From a bacterium (GTDB lineage Bacteria > ARS69), in assembly GCA_025774805.1 (NCBI GenBank), contig JALGZR010000040.1, positions 1 through 41,268 on the forward strand: DNA of 41,268 nt, written 5' to 3'. Positions within the stretch are counted from its first letter, which is position 1. Each line of letters starts with the position of its first letter. This document shows, piece by piece, positions 16,594 through 25,168 of the stretch. The translations under genes and the position numbers were made by a program. The notes beneath the pieces are model-generated. The model was given only the letters and a program-made list of their open reading frames with translations. It did no database searches and had not been told where the DNA came from.

Positions 16594-17312
16594 CGGGGAG
16601 TCGGGCCGGAGGGAGGCTCGGGGCCGGTCGGATCGTGGCGGGTCGGGCCGCCGCTCGGACTGCCGGTGCCGTTGCCACCCCGTGCGCCGGCACCGTGGCC
16701 GCCCCGATCACCGCCGGCGGAGACGCGGTCTTCGATCGGTCGGCCCAGTTCGACGAACGTCTCGGCGTACCCCTGGCTCCGGCAGAGCGCTCTCATGCCG
16801 GCGTTCGTCCAGGCGACGAAGGTGCGGATTCGCCGGGCACCGCGCTCGCTTCCCCACCTCCGGGCGTGCTCCATGAGAATCCGGCCGAGACCGGTTCCCC
16901 GATGCGACTCCTCGATGTGGATCGCGTCGACGGAGCACTCGCGCTTCCCATCGAGCGGCGAGTCCCGGACGTGACAGAGGAGCATCCCGACCGAGCCGGT
17001 TCGGCAGTCGTCGGTGATCGCGACGACGACGTTCCAGTTCTCGTCGAGGATCTGGGCGCGGATGAACTTTTCCGCCTCCTCCAGCCCCTCCTTGGTGACG
17101 GCGTATCCGGGGATCGAGGCCGCGCCGATCTCCTCGTACCGGCGCGCGATCCAGCGGATCTCCTGGTCGGATGAGGGCTCCTGAAGGCGGGGCGGCGTCT
17201 TCTCGGCGGATTCCGACACGGTGATGACGGTCCTTCCGGGCGGTTTCCCCTCCCCGGGCGCCGGACGGACGGTCGGGCGGGGCCGCGGTGGGTTCGCGCG
17301 CAGGCCTCTCAT
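16590..17312 (-). CDS. GNAT-family N-acetyltransferase
   Basis: 240 aa. The acetyl-CoA binding core is clear: VDAIHIEESHRGTGLGRILM (motif A with R/Q-x-x-G-x-G/A), then HARRWGSERGARRIRTFVAW and NAGMRALCRSQGYAET. The first 40 residues and the Gly/Pro-rich last 40 residues are low-complexity and may be disordered; the first could be over-extended, as no clear alternative ATG exists. Substrate unknown. Overlaps both neighbours by 4 bases (ATGA), so it is translated as part of the hydrolase-GNAT-transporter-B3/B4 operon. Confidence 0.8.
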   Translation of the reverse strand: MRGLRANPPRPRPTVRPAPGEGKPPGRTVITVSESAEKTPPRLQEPSSDQEIRWIARRYEEIGAASIPGYAVTKEGLEEAEKFIRAQILDENWNVVVAITDDCRTGSVGMLLCHVRDSPLDGKRECSVDAIHIEESHRGTGLGRILMEHARRWGSERGARRIRTFVAWTNAGMRALCRSQGYAETFVELGRPIEDRVSAGGDRGGHGAGARGGNGTGSPSGGPTRHDPTGPEPPSGPTPR

Positions 17313-18142
17313 GGTACCTCCGCGGTACCGGCGTTGCCAGCCCTCTCCCCCTCCAGAAATGCCGCGACCTCATTCCACCATCCGAGCGATGGGTCGGCGT
17401 CCCACGAGTTGTGTCCCGCCCCCTCGAACGTCCAACGGCGCTTCGTCCCGCGGATCGACGCGTAGAGATCGTGGGAGAGCCGCCCCGGAATCACCTCGTC
17501 GCGGCCGGCGATGACCACGGCCACCGGGTCGGCGTAGTCGCGAAGGTTTGCCACGTTGTCGAAGCGGTCCCGCACGAGCCATCGCGCAGGGAGCCAGGGA
17601 TAGACGTGCTGCGCGAGCGCGGGAAGGTCGCTCCACGGAGTCAGGAGCACGAGGCCGCGGGCGTCCGACCCGACCCGCCGGGCGATCCCGGTGACGACGC
17701 CGCACCCGAGCGACTCCCCCCACAGGTACACCGGCGGGCCGAACTCCTGCAGCGCGCGTCGGAAGGTCTCCATGCCGTCTTCGACGAGGGACCTTTCGTT
17801 GGTAGAGCCCGGACGCCCGCCGTATCCCGGGTACTCGGCGAGAATCACGCGAAAGCCCCGGCGCTCCAGAGCGAGAGCGTAGTACGCCCGGTCGCCGGCG
17901 GAGCCGGCATTCCCGTGGAAGACGAGGATGGTGCCGCGGTTTCCCGACGGGCCCGCGTTTCCCAGGAGCCCTCGGAGCTCGGGCCCGGAGGCGGGCCAGG
18001 GTCGAAGCCCGAAGCGCGCCGCCTGCCGCTCGATCGCGGTGCGGTCCGTCCCGCCGGGAAAGTAGAGAAGGCGACTCTGCCCCAGGTAGGCGGCCAGGCA
18101 GATCACGCCGTAGGAGATCAGCAGAACGAGAAGGATGCGCAA
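17309..18142 (-). CDS. Alpha/beta hydrolase, BEM46-like, membrane-anchored
   Basis: 277 aa. One N-terminal hydrophobic helix (ILLVLLISYGVICLAAYLG) acts as a signal anchor. The hydrolase core shows the oxyanion region VFHGNAGSAGDRA, the nucleophile elbow WGESLGCG, acidic residue in VIAGRDEVIPG and catalytic His in EGAGHNSW, in the usual order and spacing. This is the YfhR/BEM46 group, whose substrates are mostly unknown esters. First gene of the four-gene overlapping operon; 60 bases separate it from the Mth938-like gene upstream. Confidence 0.85.
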   Translation of the reverse strand: MRILLVLLISYGVICLAAYLGQSRLLYFPGGTDRTAIERQAARFGLRPWPASGPELRGLLGNAGPSGNRGTILVFHGNAGSAGDRAYYALALERRGFRVILAEYPGYGGRPGSTNERSLVEDGMETFRRALQEFGPPVYLWGESLGCGVVTGIARRVGSDARGLVLLTPWSDLPALAQHVYPWLPARWLVRDRFDNVANLRDYADPVAVVIAGRDEVIPGRLSHDLYASIRGTKRRWTFEGAGHNSWDADPSLGWWNEVAAFLEGERAGNAGTAEVP

Positions 18143-18202
18143 GTCGCTCCTCGGGAATGCGGGGTGACGCCGGATCCGAAACGTCCGCCGGGTGCGTCGC
18201 GA

Positions 18203-18574
18203 TCAGCAGGTCGAGTGAAAGAGTCCCCCCACGGAAGCCGTTTCCCGAAGCTCGTTGTAAAGGCGGACGGCATCCGGGGTCGGCAGCACGTGAGCGGTGA
18301 CCCCGCTCTTCTCCAGGAGTCGCGTCGTCTCCGGACGGACACGAAGCCGCTCGAGCATTCCGTTCGAGAGAACGACCACGGTCGCCCCGTGGTCGAGCAG
18401 CTCCTGGACGTCCTCCGGCTGGATGCCCGGATCGTGAGAAGTCCCCGTCTCGGCCCAGTCCCATCGACGGCCGCCGCCGGGGTACAGCTTCGCGTCCTTC
18501 AACGTTCCGAGCCCCTCGACCTCCAGTCGCCCCCACTCGAGGGAGCGAATTCGCGGGGATCGGATCGAGCTCAT
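18203..18574 (-). CDS. Mth938-like (AAMDC) domain protein
   Basis: 123 aa from ATG 18574 (MSSIRSPRIRSLEWG), preceded by GAGGAG nine bases upstream; a longer start at 18601 would skip that site. The fold is recognisable by WGRLEVEGLGTLKDAKLYPGG, the WDW stretch, GIQPEDVQELLDHGATVVVLS and the ending PTPDAVRLYNEL. Small proteins of this family occur alone or next to respiratory-chain assembly genes (NDUFAF3-like); biochemical activity is unknown. It heads the stretch leading into the alpha/beta hydrolase operon. Confidence 0.8.
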   Translation of the reverse strand: MSSIRSPRIRSLEWGRLEVEGLGTLKDAKLYPGGGRRWDWAETGTSHDPGIQPEDVQELLDHGATVVVLSNGMLERLRVRPETTRLLEKSGVTAHVLPTPDAVRLYNELRETASVGGLFHSTC

Positions 18575-18586
18575 CGGTCGTGTCTC

Positions 18587-18657
18587 CTCGGGGCGCCGCA
18601 ATGGTCTCGCTCGGCGCGGGATGACTCCGCGACGGCGCCGGGTGGGGGCGCCCCGAG
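18587..18657 (-). promoter_or_regulatory. 11-bp perfect inverted repeat covering the Mth938 ribosome-binding site
   Basis: CTCGGGGCGCC at 18587-18597 pairs perfectly with 18647-18657, with 49 bases between. In the minus-strand transcript the 3' arm overlaps the GAGGAG site of the Mth938-like gene (18584-18589). If the leader is transcribed, this stem could hide the site. It might equally be a terminator-like remnant; no partner signal was found. Confidence 0.3.
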
Positions 18658-18792
18658 AGGACTATAGGCCGATCGACCCGGCCGTGTCCCCCCGGCAACG
18701 GCGGTAGAGGATGCCGGCGGCGATGCGCGCGACCGGCCGGTGGGTGGGCGGGCGTGTCTTGATGGCGGGGCAGGCGGATTCCGGGAAGGCCG

Positions 18793-21036
18793 CTACCGTC
18801 CCGAGAGACTCTCCCGGTAGGGCCGGCCGCTTTCGTAGAGCGAGACCCGCGAGGCGATCTCGCGCGCCCGGAGGGAGTCCAGGGTGGTCCGGGCCGCCTG
18901 ACGGGCGACTCGAGCCGCGTCCTCGTACCGGCCCGCCTCGGCGTAGGCGGCGGCGAGGGCGTCGAGACGCTCCGCGACCGGACCCCCGACGGCCACGGCT
19001 CTCTCCGCGAGACGCACGGCCTGGGCTCCGTCGCGCAGATCCTCCTCCGGAGCGGTCGCCCGGAGCCAGGCGAGCCCGGAGAGCAGTCGGACCTCGTCCG
19101 ACTCGATCGCGAGCGCCTTCTCGAGCGTGGAGACCGCGTCGGCCCGATGTCCGGTCCGCCGGAAAGCCTCCGCGAGCTTCACCCACGGTCCCACTCCGTC
19201 CGGCGTGATCGCGACGAGCCTTCGGTAGACCGGCACCGCTTCCTCGTATCGCTCGAGTTCGAGCAACGCGTTGCCCAATCCGCGGAGCGCGGGACGATCG
19301 CTCTTCCGATGATCGAGCACGGCGCGGTATTCCTCGACCGCCTCCTCGAAGAGCCCGTTCTCCTCGAGAAGCGCGGCGAACAAACCTCTCGTCCGCAGAT
19401 CCTCCGGCGTGCGGGAGACGTACTCCCGGAGATGCGGAATCGCCTCCTCGGGTCGCCCGTCCTCCAGCAGGAGGCTCGCCATGTCCCGATGAATCCGGGG
19501 GTAGTCCGGATTGAGACGGGCGGCGTCGGCGTAATGGGCGAGCGATCGCTCCACGTCGGCGGGTTGCCGGTCGGGGAGCTCCCGGAAGTGGACCGCGAGG
19601 TTGCGGTGTCCCTCGCTGTCCGCCTCGTCTCGGAACTCGGCTCGAGGGTGGGGTGGATTCGTGGCGATGACGACCGCGACCCCGACGAGAGCTGCGGCAT
19701 ATCCGGCGAGGGCGCGGAGCTGCCGGGCGCGCACGAGACCCGGCAGCTCCGTGAGTCCGGCCGCCGCCAGGACGATCAGCACCGGGACGGCGGGGAGTCG
19801 ATAGCGCGCGGGGCAGAAGAACGCCACCACGGTGACCATCGTGATTCCGAGGTAGATCAGCGGAAGACCCCACCGTCGCCGGCGGACCGCCGGCAGCGCG
19901 AGCGCCGCCAGGCCGAGGGTCGCGACGCAAGGGAATCCGATCCGGTACAGCACCGAGATCTCGGACATGCGGGCATAGAACAGGATGGGCTGGTTGTTCG
20001 GGATCTCGACCGGACTCCAGAACATCCGGAGCTTCCGGAACGTCAGCGCGAGCCACGCCCGCGGCTCGCCGCGGATCCAGCGGACCGCCTCGTCGAACCA
20101 GTAGCGCGACACCTCTCCCTCGGTCGGTTTCCTTCCCAGGGTGCGCTCGACGATCCGGTGGGTGTCCTCGTATCCGCCCCACCAGTCGGGACGCGTGCCG
20201 GGCACGACTGCGGTGTATCCGTTCGAGTGGGGATTGTTGCCGATGTAGAAGTTCACCCCCCCCTGCGACGAGATCAGGACGGGCTCGCCGCCCACGACGA
20301 GATTGCGCACGGTCACCGGCAGGATGACGAGCGCGGCGCCGAGGCAGGGCAGCGCGGCCGTCCCCAGCCGCCGGCGGAGGGAGCTCTGCCGCTCGACCCC
20401 ATAGGCAATCCAGGCGAGCATGCCCGGAGCGAGCGCCAGCACGGTGGGACGCGTGATCGCGGAGAGACCCCACAAGACGCCGGCGGCGAGAAACAGCGCG
20501 GGGCGGCGGCGCCGTCCCGCCTCGAGGAGCGCGAGCAGCATCGCGAGGTTCAGGAAGACCTCGAGGACGACGGTCAACGGCTCGGCGTCGAACCAGAGGA
20601 AGGGCCAGTAGATCGCGGCCAGGAATCCGGCCAGGATCGCGGTGCGCCGTCCGGCGATGACCTCACCGAGGCGGGCGATCAGCAGGCAGGACGCCGATCC
20701 GATCAAGCACCCCGCGAGGCGGCCCAGCGGCAGGTTCGGCCCGAAGATCTTGTAGAGAGCTCCGAGCAGGTGGTAGTAGAGCGGCGCCCGGAAGAACGGG
20801 ATCGACCCCAGCCCCTCGCCCGACGCGATCTGCTGCGCCCACTGATGGTGAAGGCTCGCGTCCATGATAGGAGCGGCGAACAGGGGATTGTGTCGCGCCT
20901 GCCCCCAGAGGTGGGCGAGACGGAACGCGAGGGCCGCGGCGAAGATCGCTGCGTAAGCGATTCGACGGCCGGGTGTCGGCGCGGGGGTTGTCAGAGGACC
21001 GGTTAGAGAACCGGGCGAGGAATCGTGCATGGACAC
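18793..21036 (-). CDS. GT39-type membrane glycosyltransferase with C-terminal TPR domain
   Basis: 747 aa. It starts at GTG 21036, or at ATG 21030 two codons in. Residues 25-460 are a multi-helix membrane protein of the dolichyl-phosphate-mannose transferase/ArnT type (GT39, PF13231-like): the first periplasmic loop has PIMDASLHHQWAQQIASGEG with the conserved acidic residue, then FFRAPLYYHLLGALYKIFG. From about residue 480 to the end there are at least five tetratricopeptide repeats (for example ALRGLGNALLELERYEEAVPVY). Such enzymes transfer sugars from lipid-phosphate carriers to proteins or lipids on the outer face of the membrane. It starts 1-7 bases after the stop of the small membrane protein upstream. 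Confidence 0.85.
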   Translation of the reverse strand: MSMHDSSPGSLTGPLTTPAPTPGRRIAYAAIFAAALAFRLAHLWGQARHNPLFAAPIMDASLHHQWAQQIASGEGLGSIPFFRAPLYYHLLGALYKIFGPNLPLGRLAGCLIGSASCLLIARLGEVIAGRRTAILAGFLAAIYWPFLWFDAEPLTVVLEVFLNLAMLLALLEAGRRRRPALFLAAGVLWGLSAITRPTVLALAPGMLAWIAYGVERQSSLRRRLGTAALPCLGAALVILPVTVRNLVVGGEPVLISSQGGVNFYIGNNPHSNGYTAVVPGTRPDWWGGYEDTHRIVERTLGRKPTEGEVSRYWFDEAVRWIRGEPRAWLALTFRKLRMFWSPVEIPNNQPILFYARMSEISVLYRIGFPCVATLGLAALALPAVRRRRWGLPLIYLGITMVTVVAFFCPARYRLPAVPVLIVLAAAGLTELPGLVRARQLRALAGYAAALVGVAVVIATNPPHPRAEFRDEADSEGHRNLAVHFRELPDRQPADVERSLAHYADAARLNPDYPRIHRDMASLLLEDGRPEEAIPHLREYVSRTPEDLRTRGLFAALLEENGLFEEAVEEYRAVLDHRKSDRPALRGLGNALLELERYEEAVPVYRRLVAITPDGVGPWVKLAEAFRRTGHRADAVSTLEKALAIESDEVRLLSGLAWLRATAPEEDLRDGAQAVRLAERAVAVGGPVAERLDALAAAYAEAGRYEDAARVARQAARTTLDSLRAREIASRVSLYESGRPYRESLSGR

Positions 21037-21037
21037 A

Positions 21038-21490
21038 TCATCGCACGATCTCGAGACTTGCGGGGACGACGAACAGGTTCACCGCGAGCTGGAACAGGGC
21101 GAGCATACCGATGTTGGACACGGCGCTGACGTACCCGGTGGTGATCCAGTGCGCCGGAAGGAAGAGGAGGGCGGACCACAGCACAGCCGAAAGGTAGATC
21201 CAGATCCCGTCCCGGCGTCGCTCGAGCGCGAGGCGGCTGCAGTCGCCGGGTTCGCGGGAAGTCCGATGGGTGACCGCGATCCAGATCGAGAACCCGACGA
21301 GGCTGATCCCGGCAGCGATGGGGACCTGGACGGCAAGCTGATTGTTCGGATTCAGCAGGTGGTAGGCGGCGAACCCCACCGCGAGGCCGGCGAGGTTCGC
21401 GAGCGCGAGAGCGAGCGAGTGGAGACCGATCCGGAGCCAGCGGGGACGCGGGCAGGGGGGGTCGGTGTCGTGGAGGTCGGGGGGGCTCAC
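21038..21490 (-). CDS. Small four-helix membrane protein, unknown
   Basis: 150 aa from a GTG start at 21490 that overlaps the stop of the amidotransferase gene (GTGA). After a Pro-rich N-terminus there are four hydrophobic segments: ALALANLAGLAVGFAAYHLL, VPIAAGISLVGFSIWIAV, IYLSAVLWSALLFL and VSNIGMLALFQLAVNLFVV. No catalytic motif or known domain was recognised. Its place between the amidotransferase and the GT39 gene, with near-zero spacing on both sides, supports it being real and cotranscribed. Confidence 0.65.
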   Translation of the reverse strand: MSPPDLHDTDPPCPRPRWLRIGLHSLALALANLAGLAVGFAAYHLLNPNNQLAVQVPIAAGISLVGFSIWIAVTHRTSREPGDCSRLALERRRDGIWIYLSAVLWSALLFLPAHWITTGYVSAVSNIGMLALFQLAVNLFVVPASLEIVR

Positions 21491-22236
21491 GACGGGCTCT
21501 TCTCATTCCTCGCGCGGCGGCGGTTCAGCCCGACCTGAGCCGCGAACCGAATCAGCACCTCGCTCGCCGGGGAGGGGCGCACGGACTCCAGGAGCCGATC
21601 GGCGTCCGTCCCATCCCGGGCCAGTTGCGAACGGTACCACTCGAGATACGCGCGCATCACCGTCTCGGAGAACTCGGGGTGGAACTGCACTCCCCAGACG
21701 TTCCCCTTCACGCGAAACGCGTGGCAGGGTTCGACCTCCGTATGGGCAAGAACGACCGCCCCCGGGGGGAGCTTCCGGACGGATTGTGCGTGGCTGACTT
21801 GCGCGGGGAACACCTCGGGTAGACCGCTCAGCAGAGGATCTTCGCGCGCGGCGGGAAAGGTCGTCACATCGACCGTGCCGATCTCCCGGCCGTCGGGGTG
21901 CCACCCGACCTCCCCTCCGAGAAGCTCTCCCAAAAGCTGGTGTCCGAAGCAGATCCCGAGTACGGGGACGTCCCGCTCGAGGACGCTTCTCAACCAGGAC
22001 TTGGCGAACGGTACCCAGGGAGGCGGTTCGGTGACCATGTCGTGGGATCCGGTGATGACGACGGCGGCGGTCGCTCCGGGGTCGGGGAGCGGCTGCGAAG
22101 ATCGCACGTCGGCCACGAGGACGGAGCCGGCCGGAAGCCGGAGCCCCGCGCGGATCCAGTCCTCGAAGTCGCCCTCCTGACGGGCCAGGGTCTCGAACGT
22201 CGAGCCCGTCTTGAGGATGACAATGCGTCGGTTCAT
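21487..22236 (-). CDS. Class I glutamine amidotransferase (GMP synthase-like)
   Basis: 249 aa from ATG 22236, with AAGGG seven bases upstream; the frame is open to 22353 but that extension lacks family character. The triad is intact: GICFGHQLLGELLGG with Cys96, and WGVQFHPEFSE with His186 and Glu188. VITGSHDMVTE provides the oxyanion-loop region. Proteins of this group (GuaA-like amidotransferase without a synthetase domain) usually hydrolyse glutamine or gamma-glutamyl compounds; the acceptor is unknown. First gene of the operon with the small membrane protein and GT39-TPR. Divergent from the HEAT-repeat gene with 115 bases between. Confidence 0.88.
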   Translation of the reverse strand: MNRRIVILKTGSTFETLARQEGDFEDWIRAGLRLPAGSVLVADVRSSQPLPDPGATAAVVITGSHDMVTEPPPWVPFAKSWLRSVLERDVPVLGICFGHQLLGELLGGEVGWHPDGREIGTVDVTTFPAAREDPLLSGLPEVFPAQVSHAQSVRKLPPGAVVLAHTEVEPCHAFRVKGNVWGVQFHPEFSETVMRAYLEWYRSQLARDGTDADRLLESVRPSPASEVLIRFAAQVGLNRRRARNEKSPS

Positions 22237-22351
22237 GCCGTGGCCCTTCGGAGTGTCCGATGCGGACTTCTGTTTCGCTTCACGGAAGAGCCGGACGATT
22301 TCGCCGGCCGAGGTATAATGACCGCCTCCGCGTCCCGATGTCGAGGTTCCC

Positions 22352-23581
22352 ATGCCCGAGCTCGACTATCCCCCGGTTCTTCATGACGTACTCGAGGAGC
22401 ACTTCGAAGAGCTCGACTTCCTCTGGGAGTTGCGCGAAGGCGTGCTCTTCGCGCCCGACTGGACTCTGGAGGATCTGGCCGAAATCGAGGAGCGTGCGGA
22501 AACCCATCTGGACGCACTGCGTCTGGCGGGCGGCCACGCGGTGGATCTCACGCGACCGGCGCTGGCCGGCGAGGAGGTCTTTGCCGCCACGGCCGCGACC
22601 CTGGTGTTCATGGAGACGGGGAGGTCGGATCTGACCAGGGAGGTTCTGGAGGCGTTCCGGAAGCCGGCCGCGCCCGAGCCCCGGGACGGCATCCGGATCG
22701 GACTCCGGCACTCGACGATTGACGCGATTCGCAAAGAACTGCTGAAGCTGGCCGCGGACAGGGATGCGGCACTTGCCGCCGCCGCGGCGGACGTGCTCGC
22801 GTTTCATCGGGTGCCGGTTCCCGACGTCGATCGCCTGCGGACGGCCGAGGATCCGACCGTGCGAGTGCTGGCCTACGGGGCGGCGGGCAAATTGCGGGGG
22901 ATGAAAGCGCCGGACGATCTGCGACCCGCACTCGGTGACCAGGACTCCGAGGTTCGATGGGCGGCCCTCCGGGCGGCGGCGCTGTCGGGGATGCCGGGGT
23001 TGGAGGATCTCTGTCGGCGGGCGGCGATGGACCGCAGTGCCCCGAATCCGGAAGCGCTCGGCTTCCTGGGCGTCCTCGGCAATCCGGTGGATCTCCCTCT
23101 GCTGCGGGATGCCGTCCGAAGACCCGAAACGACGGCGGTGGCCCTGGCCGCGCTGGGCGCTCTCGGGAAGATCGAAGCCGTCGAGTTGCTTCTGGACACG
23201 ATGGCGGACAAGGAGCACGGCCCGGAGGCGGCCGCCGCGTTCCGGCGCATCACGGGCGCGGAGGACATCGATGCCGAGAGACCACCTCCCTCGTTGGTCG
23301 GCGGGCCGGATCCCGACTCCGGCGTCGACGAGGAATTCGAGGACGATGCGCCTCCGCCCGATCCTCAGAGGGCCCGGGAATGGTGGGAGGCGACCCGCGG
23401 GCAATTCTCCGAGGACGGGCGCTGGCAGGCGGGGATCGAGTGGACCGGTGCGGTCGCCATGCTCGACCGCCTGCCCCTGCAGGCGAGGCGGGACGTCTAC
23501 CTCGCCGCGTGCTCGCGCGGAGGATTCGAGCAGACCGATCTCGAGCTCGAGGGAAAGGCGTGGAGTAGCGGGTCGAGGTGA
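22352..23581 (+). CDS. TIGR02270-type HEAT-repeat protein (T6SS-associated family)
   Basis: 409 aa. N-terminus HDVLEEHFEELDFLWELRE, then ETHLDALRLAGGHAVDL matches the TIGR02270 family of conserved proteins found beside type VI secretion genes. The middle is built of HEAT-like helical repeats with alternating Leu/Ala (AALAAAAADVLAFHR, PTVRVLAYGAAGKLRGM, SEVRWAALRAAALSG). The C-terminal part after a Pro/Asp-rich linker has REWWEATRGQFSEDGRWQAG. Function unknown; probably a cytoplasmic scaffold. The T6SS locus starts 5 kb away with an accessory island in between, so the association may have been split by insertion. Confidence 0.75.
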   Translation: MPELDYPPVLHDVLEEHFEELDFLWELREGVLFAPDWTLEDLAEIEERAETHLDALRLAGGHAVDLTRPALAGEEVFAATAATLVFMETGRSDLTREVLEAFRKPAAPEPRDGIRIGLRHSTIDAIRKELLKLAADRDAALAAAAADVLAFHRVPVPDVDRLRTAEDPTVRVLAYGAAGKLRGMKAPDDLRPALGDQDSEVRWAALRAAALSGMPGLEDLCRRAAMDRSAPNPEALGFLGVLGNPVDLPLLRDAVRRPETTAVALAALGALGKIEAVELLLDTMADKEHGPEAAAAFRRITGAEDIDAERPPPSLVGGPDPDSGVDEEFEDDAPPPDPQRAREWWEATRGQFSEDGRWQAGIEWTGAVAMLDRLPLQARRDVYLAACSRGGFEQTDLELEGKAWSSGSR

Positions 23582-23600
23582 CGGTCCGGCCGTTGCCTCT

Positions 23601-23634
23601 CCTGATCCGCCTCATCAGGGACTCTGACGTCCCT
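23601..23634. other. Two mutually exclusive hairpins between the HEAT gene and pfk
   Basis: CCTGAT (23601-23606) pairs with ATCAGG (23614-23619), and AGGGAC (23617-23622) pairs with GTCCCT (23629-23634). The two stems share AGG at 23617-23619, so only one can form. The element is 20 bases past the HEAT-repeat stop and 83 bases before pfk. It could be a 3' end signal, a leader switch or a REP-type repeat. Confidence 0.35.
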
Positions 23635-23716
23635 ACCGATCCGAACTAAAGCCCTGCACTCCGCGAGCCGTTCGTTCCAAGAAACACCCTCTTCCCGATG
23701 CGGCGGCGGAGATCCC

Positions 23717-25105
23717 ATGAGCGTTCAACCCCCATTTGCCCAAGAGAACATCGACACCCGGATCGAGTCGCTGGGCGCGTGCACGATCGACTCCCCGCTC
23801 ACCCACGGGCGGTTCGTGTCGGACGACGATCGCATTGCGTACGATTTGGACGCCCGCCGGATCGAGAACCGGGTCCGTGCCGAGGAACCGCTCGCCGGTT
23901 TCGAGGAGGCCGGCCCGCGGCAGAAGCTGTTTTTCGACCCACAGAACGTGAAGGCCGCGATCGTGACCTGTGGCGGCCTGTGTCCCGGGCTGAATGACGT
24001 TATCCGCTCCGTTCACAACACGCTGACGCGAGGTTACGGCGTCCGTGTCGTGAAGGGGGTCCAGTTCGGATTCGAGGGACTCAATCCGAAGTCCGGACTG
24101 CCGCTCATCGACCTCGGGTCTCGTGAAGTTCGCGGGATCCACGAGGACGGGGGCACGAGTCTCGGATCGTCGCGGGGTCCGCAGTCGCCGGAGGTCATGG
24201 TCGACACGCTGCACCGCGAGGACATCCGGATCCTCTTCGCCGTTGGCGGCGACGGCACTCTTCGGGGCGCCGTTTCGATCCGGGACGAGATCCGCCGGCG
24301 CGGTCTTCGCATCGCGGTCGTGGGGATTCCCAAGACGATCGACAATGACATCAGCATGGTGGCCCGGACGTTCGGCTTCGACTCGGCGGTCAGTGCCGCC
24401 CAGCAGAGTCTCAAGGCCGCGCACGTCGAGGCGATGAGCTTCCGCAACGGAGTCGGCATCGTAAAGCTGATGGGCCGCTACTCCGGTTTCGTGGCCGCCA
24501 ACGCCGCGCTGGCCTGCGCGGACGCGAACTTCGTCCTCGTGCCCGAGGTGCCGTTCGATCTCGACGGGTCGAACGGGCTGGTCGCCCATCTGGAGGCCCG
24601 GCTTCGGCGGGACGACCACGCATTGGTGGTCGTCGCCGAGGGAGCGGGTCAGGAACTCTTCGAAGACCCGATCGGGACCGACCGGTCGGGAAACCGGAAG
24701 CTCGGCGACATCGGCACGCTGCTCCGAGCGCGGTTCCACGAGATCCTGGCCGAGCGCGGCGTGGATCACACGATCAAGTATATCGATCCGAGCTACATGA
24801 TCCGTTCCGTGCCCGCGGTCTCGAACGACAGCATCTTCTGCTCGTTCCTGGGCCAGCACGCAGCCCATGCGGGCATGGCGGGCAAGACCGGCGTCCTCAT
24901 CGGTTCGTGGAGCAACCTCTTCGTCCATGTGCCGATCGAGCTCGCGATCCAACGCCGCAAACGGATCGACCCGACCGGGATTCTCTGGACGAGCGTGCTG
25001 GAGGCCACGGGGCAACCGAGCTCGATGCGGAATGAGGTGAAGGGGACGGCCGTGGGCGAGACCGCGGTTGGCGAGGAGGGGCGGCCACTGTCAGAGGTTC
25101 GCTGA
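23717..25105 (+). CDS. pfk: 6-phosphofructokinase, ATP-type long form
   Basis: 462 aa. Typical motifs in order: VTCGGLCPGLNDVIRS (phosphate-binding start), FAVGGDGTLRGA, VGIPKTIDNDI and VKLMGRYSGFVA. GGDGT, with Gly after the Asp, points to ATP as donor rather than pyrophosphate, which would show GGDD. PKTIDND is the form seen in the plant/trypanosome-like group. The N-terminal extension of about 75 residues before the catalytic core is normal for that group. Catalyses phosphorylation of fructose-6-phosphate in glycolysis. Last core-genome gene before the lower-GC island. Confidence 0.93.
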   Translation: MSVQPPFAQENIDTRIESLGACTIDSPLTHGRFVSDDDRIAYDLDARRIENRVRAEEPLAGFEEAGPRQKLFFDPQNVKAAIVTCGGLCPGLNDVIRSVHNTLTRGYGVRVVKGVQFGFEGLNPKSGLPLIDLGSREVRGIHEDGGTSLGSSRGPQSPEVMVDTLHREDIRILFAVGGDGTLRGAVSIRDEIRRRGLRIAVVGIPKTIDNDISMVARTFGFDSAVSAAQQSLKAAHVEAMSFRNGVGIVKLMGRYSGFVAANAALACADANFVLVPEVPFDLDGSNGLVAHLEARLRRDDHALVVVAEGAGQELFEDPIGTDRSGNRKLGDIGTLLRARFHEILAERGVDHTIKYIDPSYMIRSVPAVSNDSIFCSFLGQHAAHAGMAGKTGVLIGSWSNLFVHVPIELAIQRRKRIDPTGILWTSVLEATGQPSSMRNEVKGTAVGETAVGEEGRPLSEVR

Positions 25106-25168
25106 CGGCTGAGCAAGGCGCAGTCTCTCGGCCTCAGATCGGCCCAGGAATCGTGCCAATGTCTTCGC

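Noticed and set aside
14098-16974. A 958-codon plus-strand open frame opposite the SLC13-TPR gene
   Set aside because: Composition is Arg/Gly/Asp-rich with no domain, and the opposite strand encodes a clear transporter. It is a GC-driven shadow.
25106-25168. tRNA or phage-type attachment site at the left edge of the lower-GC island
   Set aside because: No tRNA 3' end or direct repeat with the right edge could be seen.
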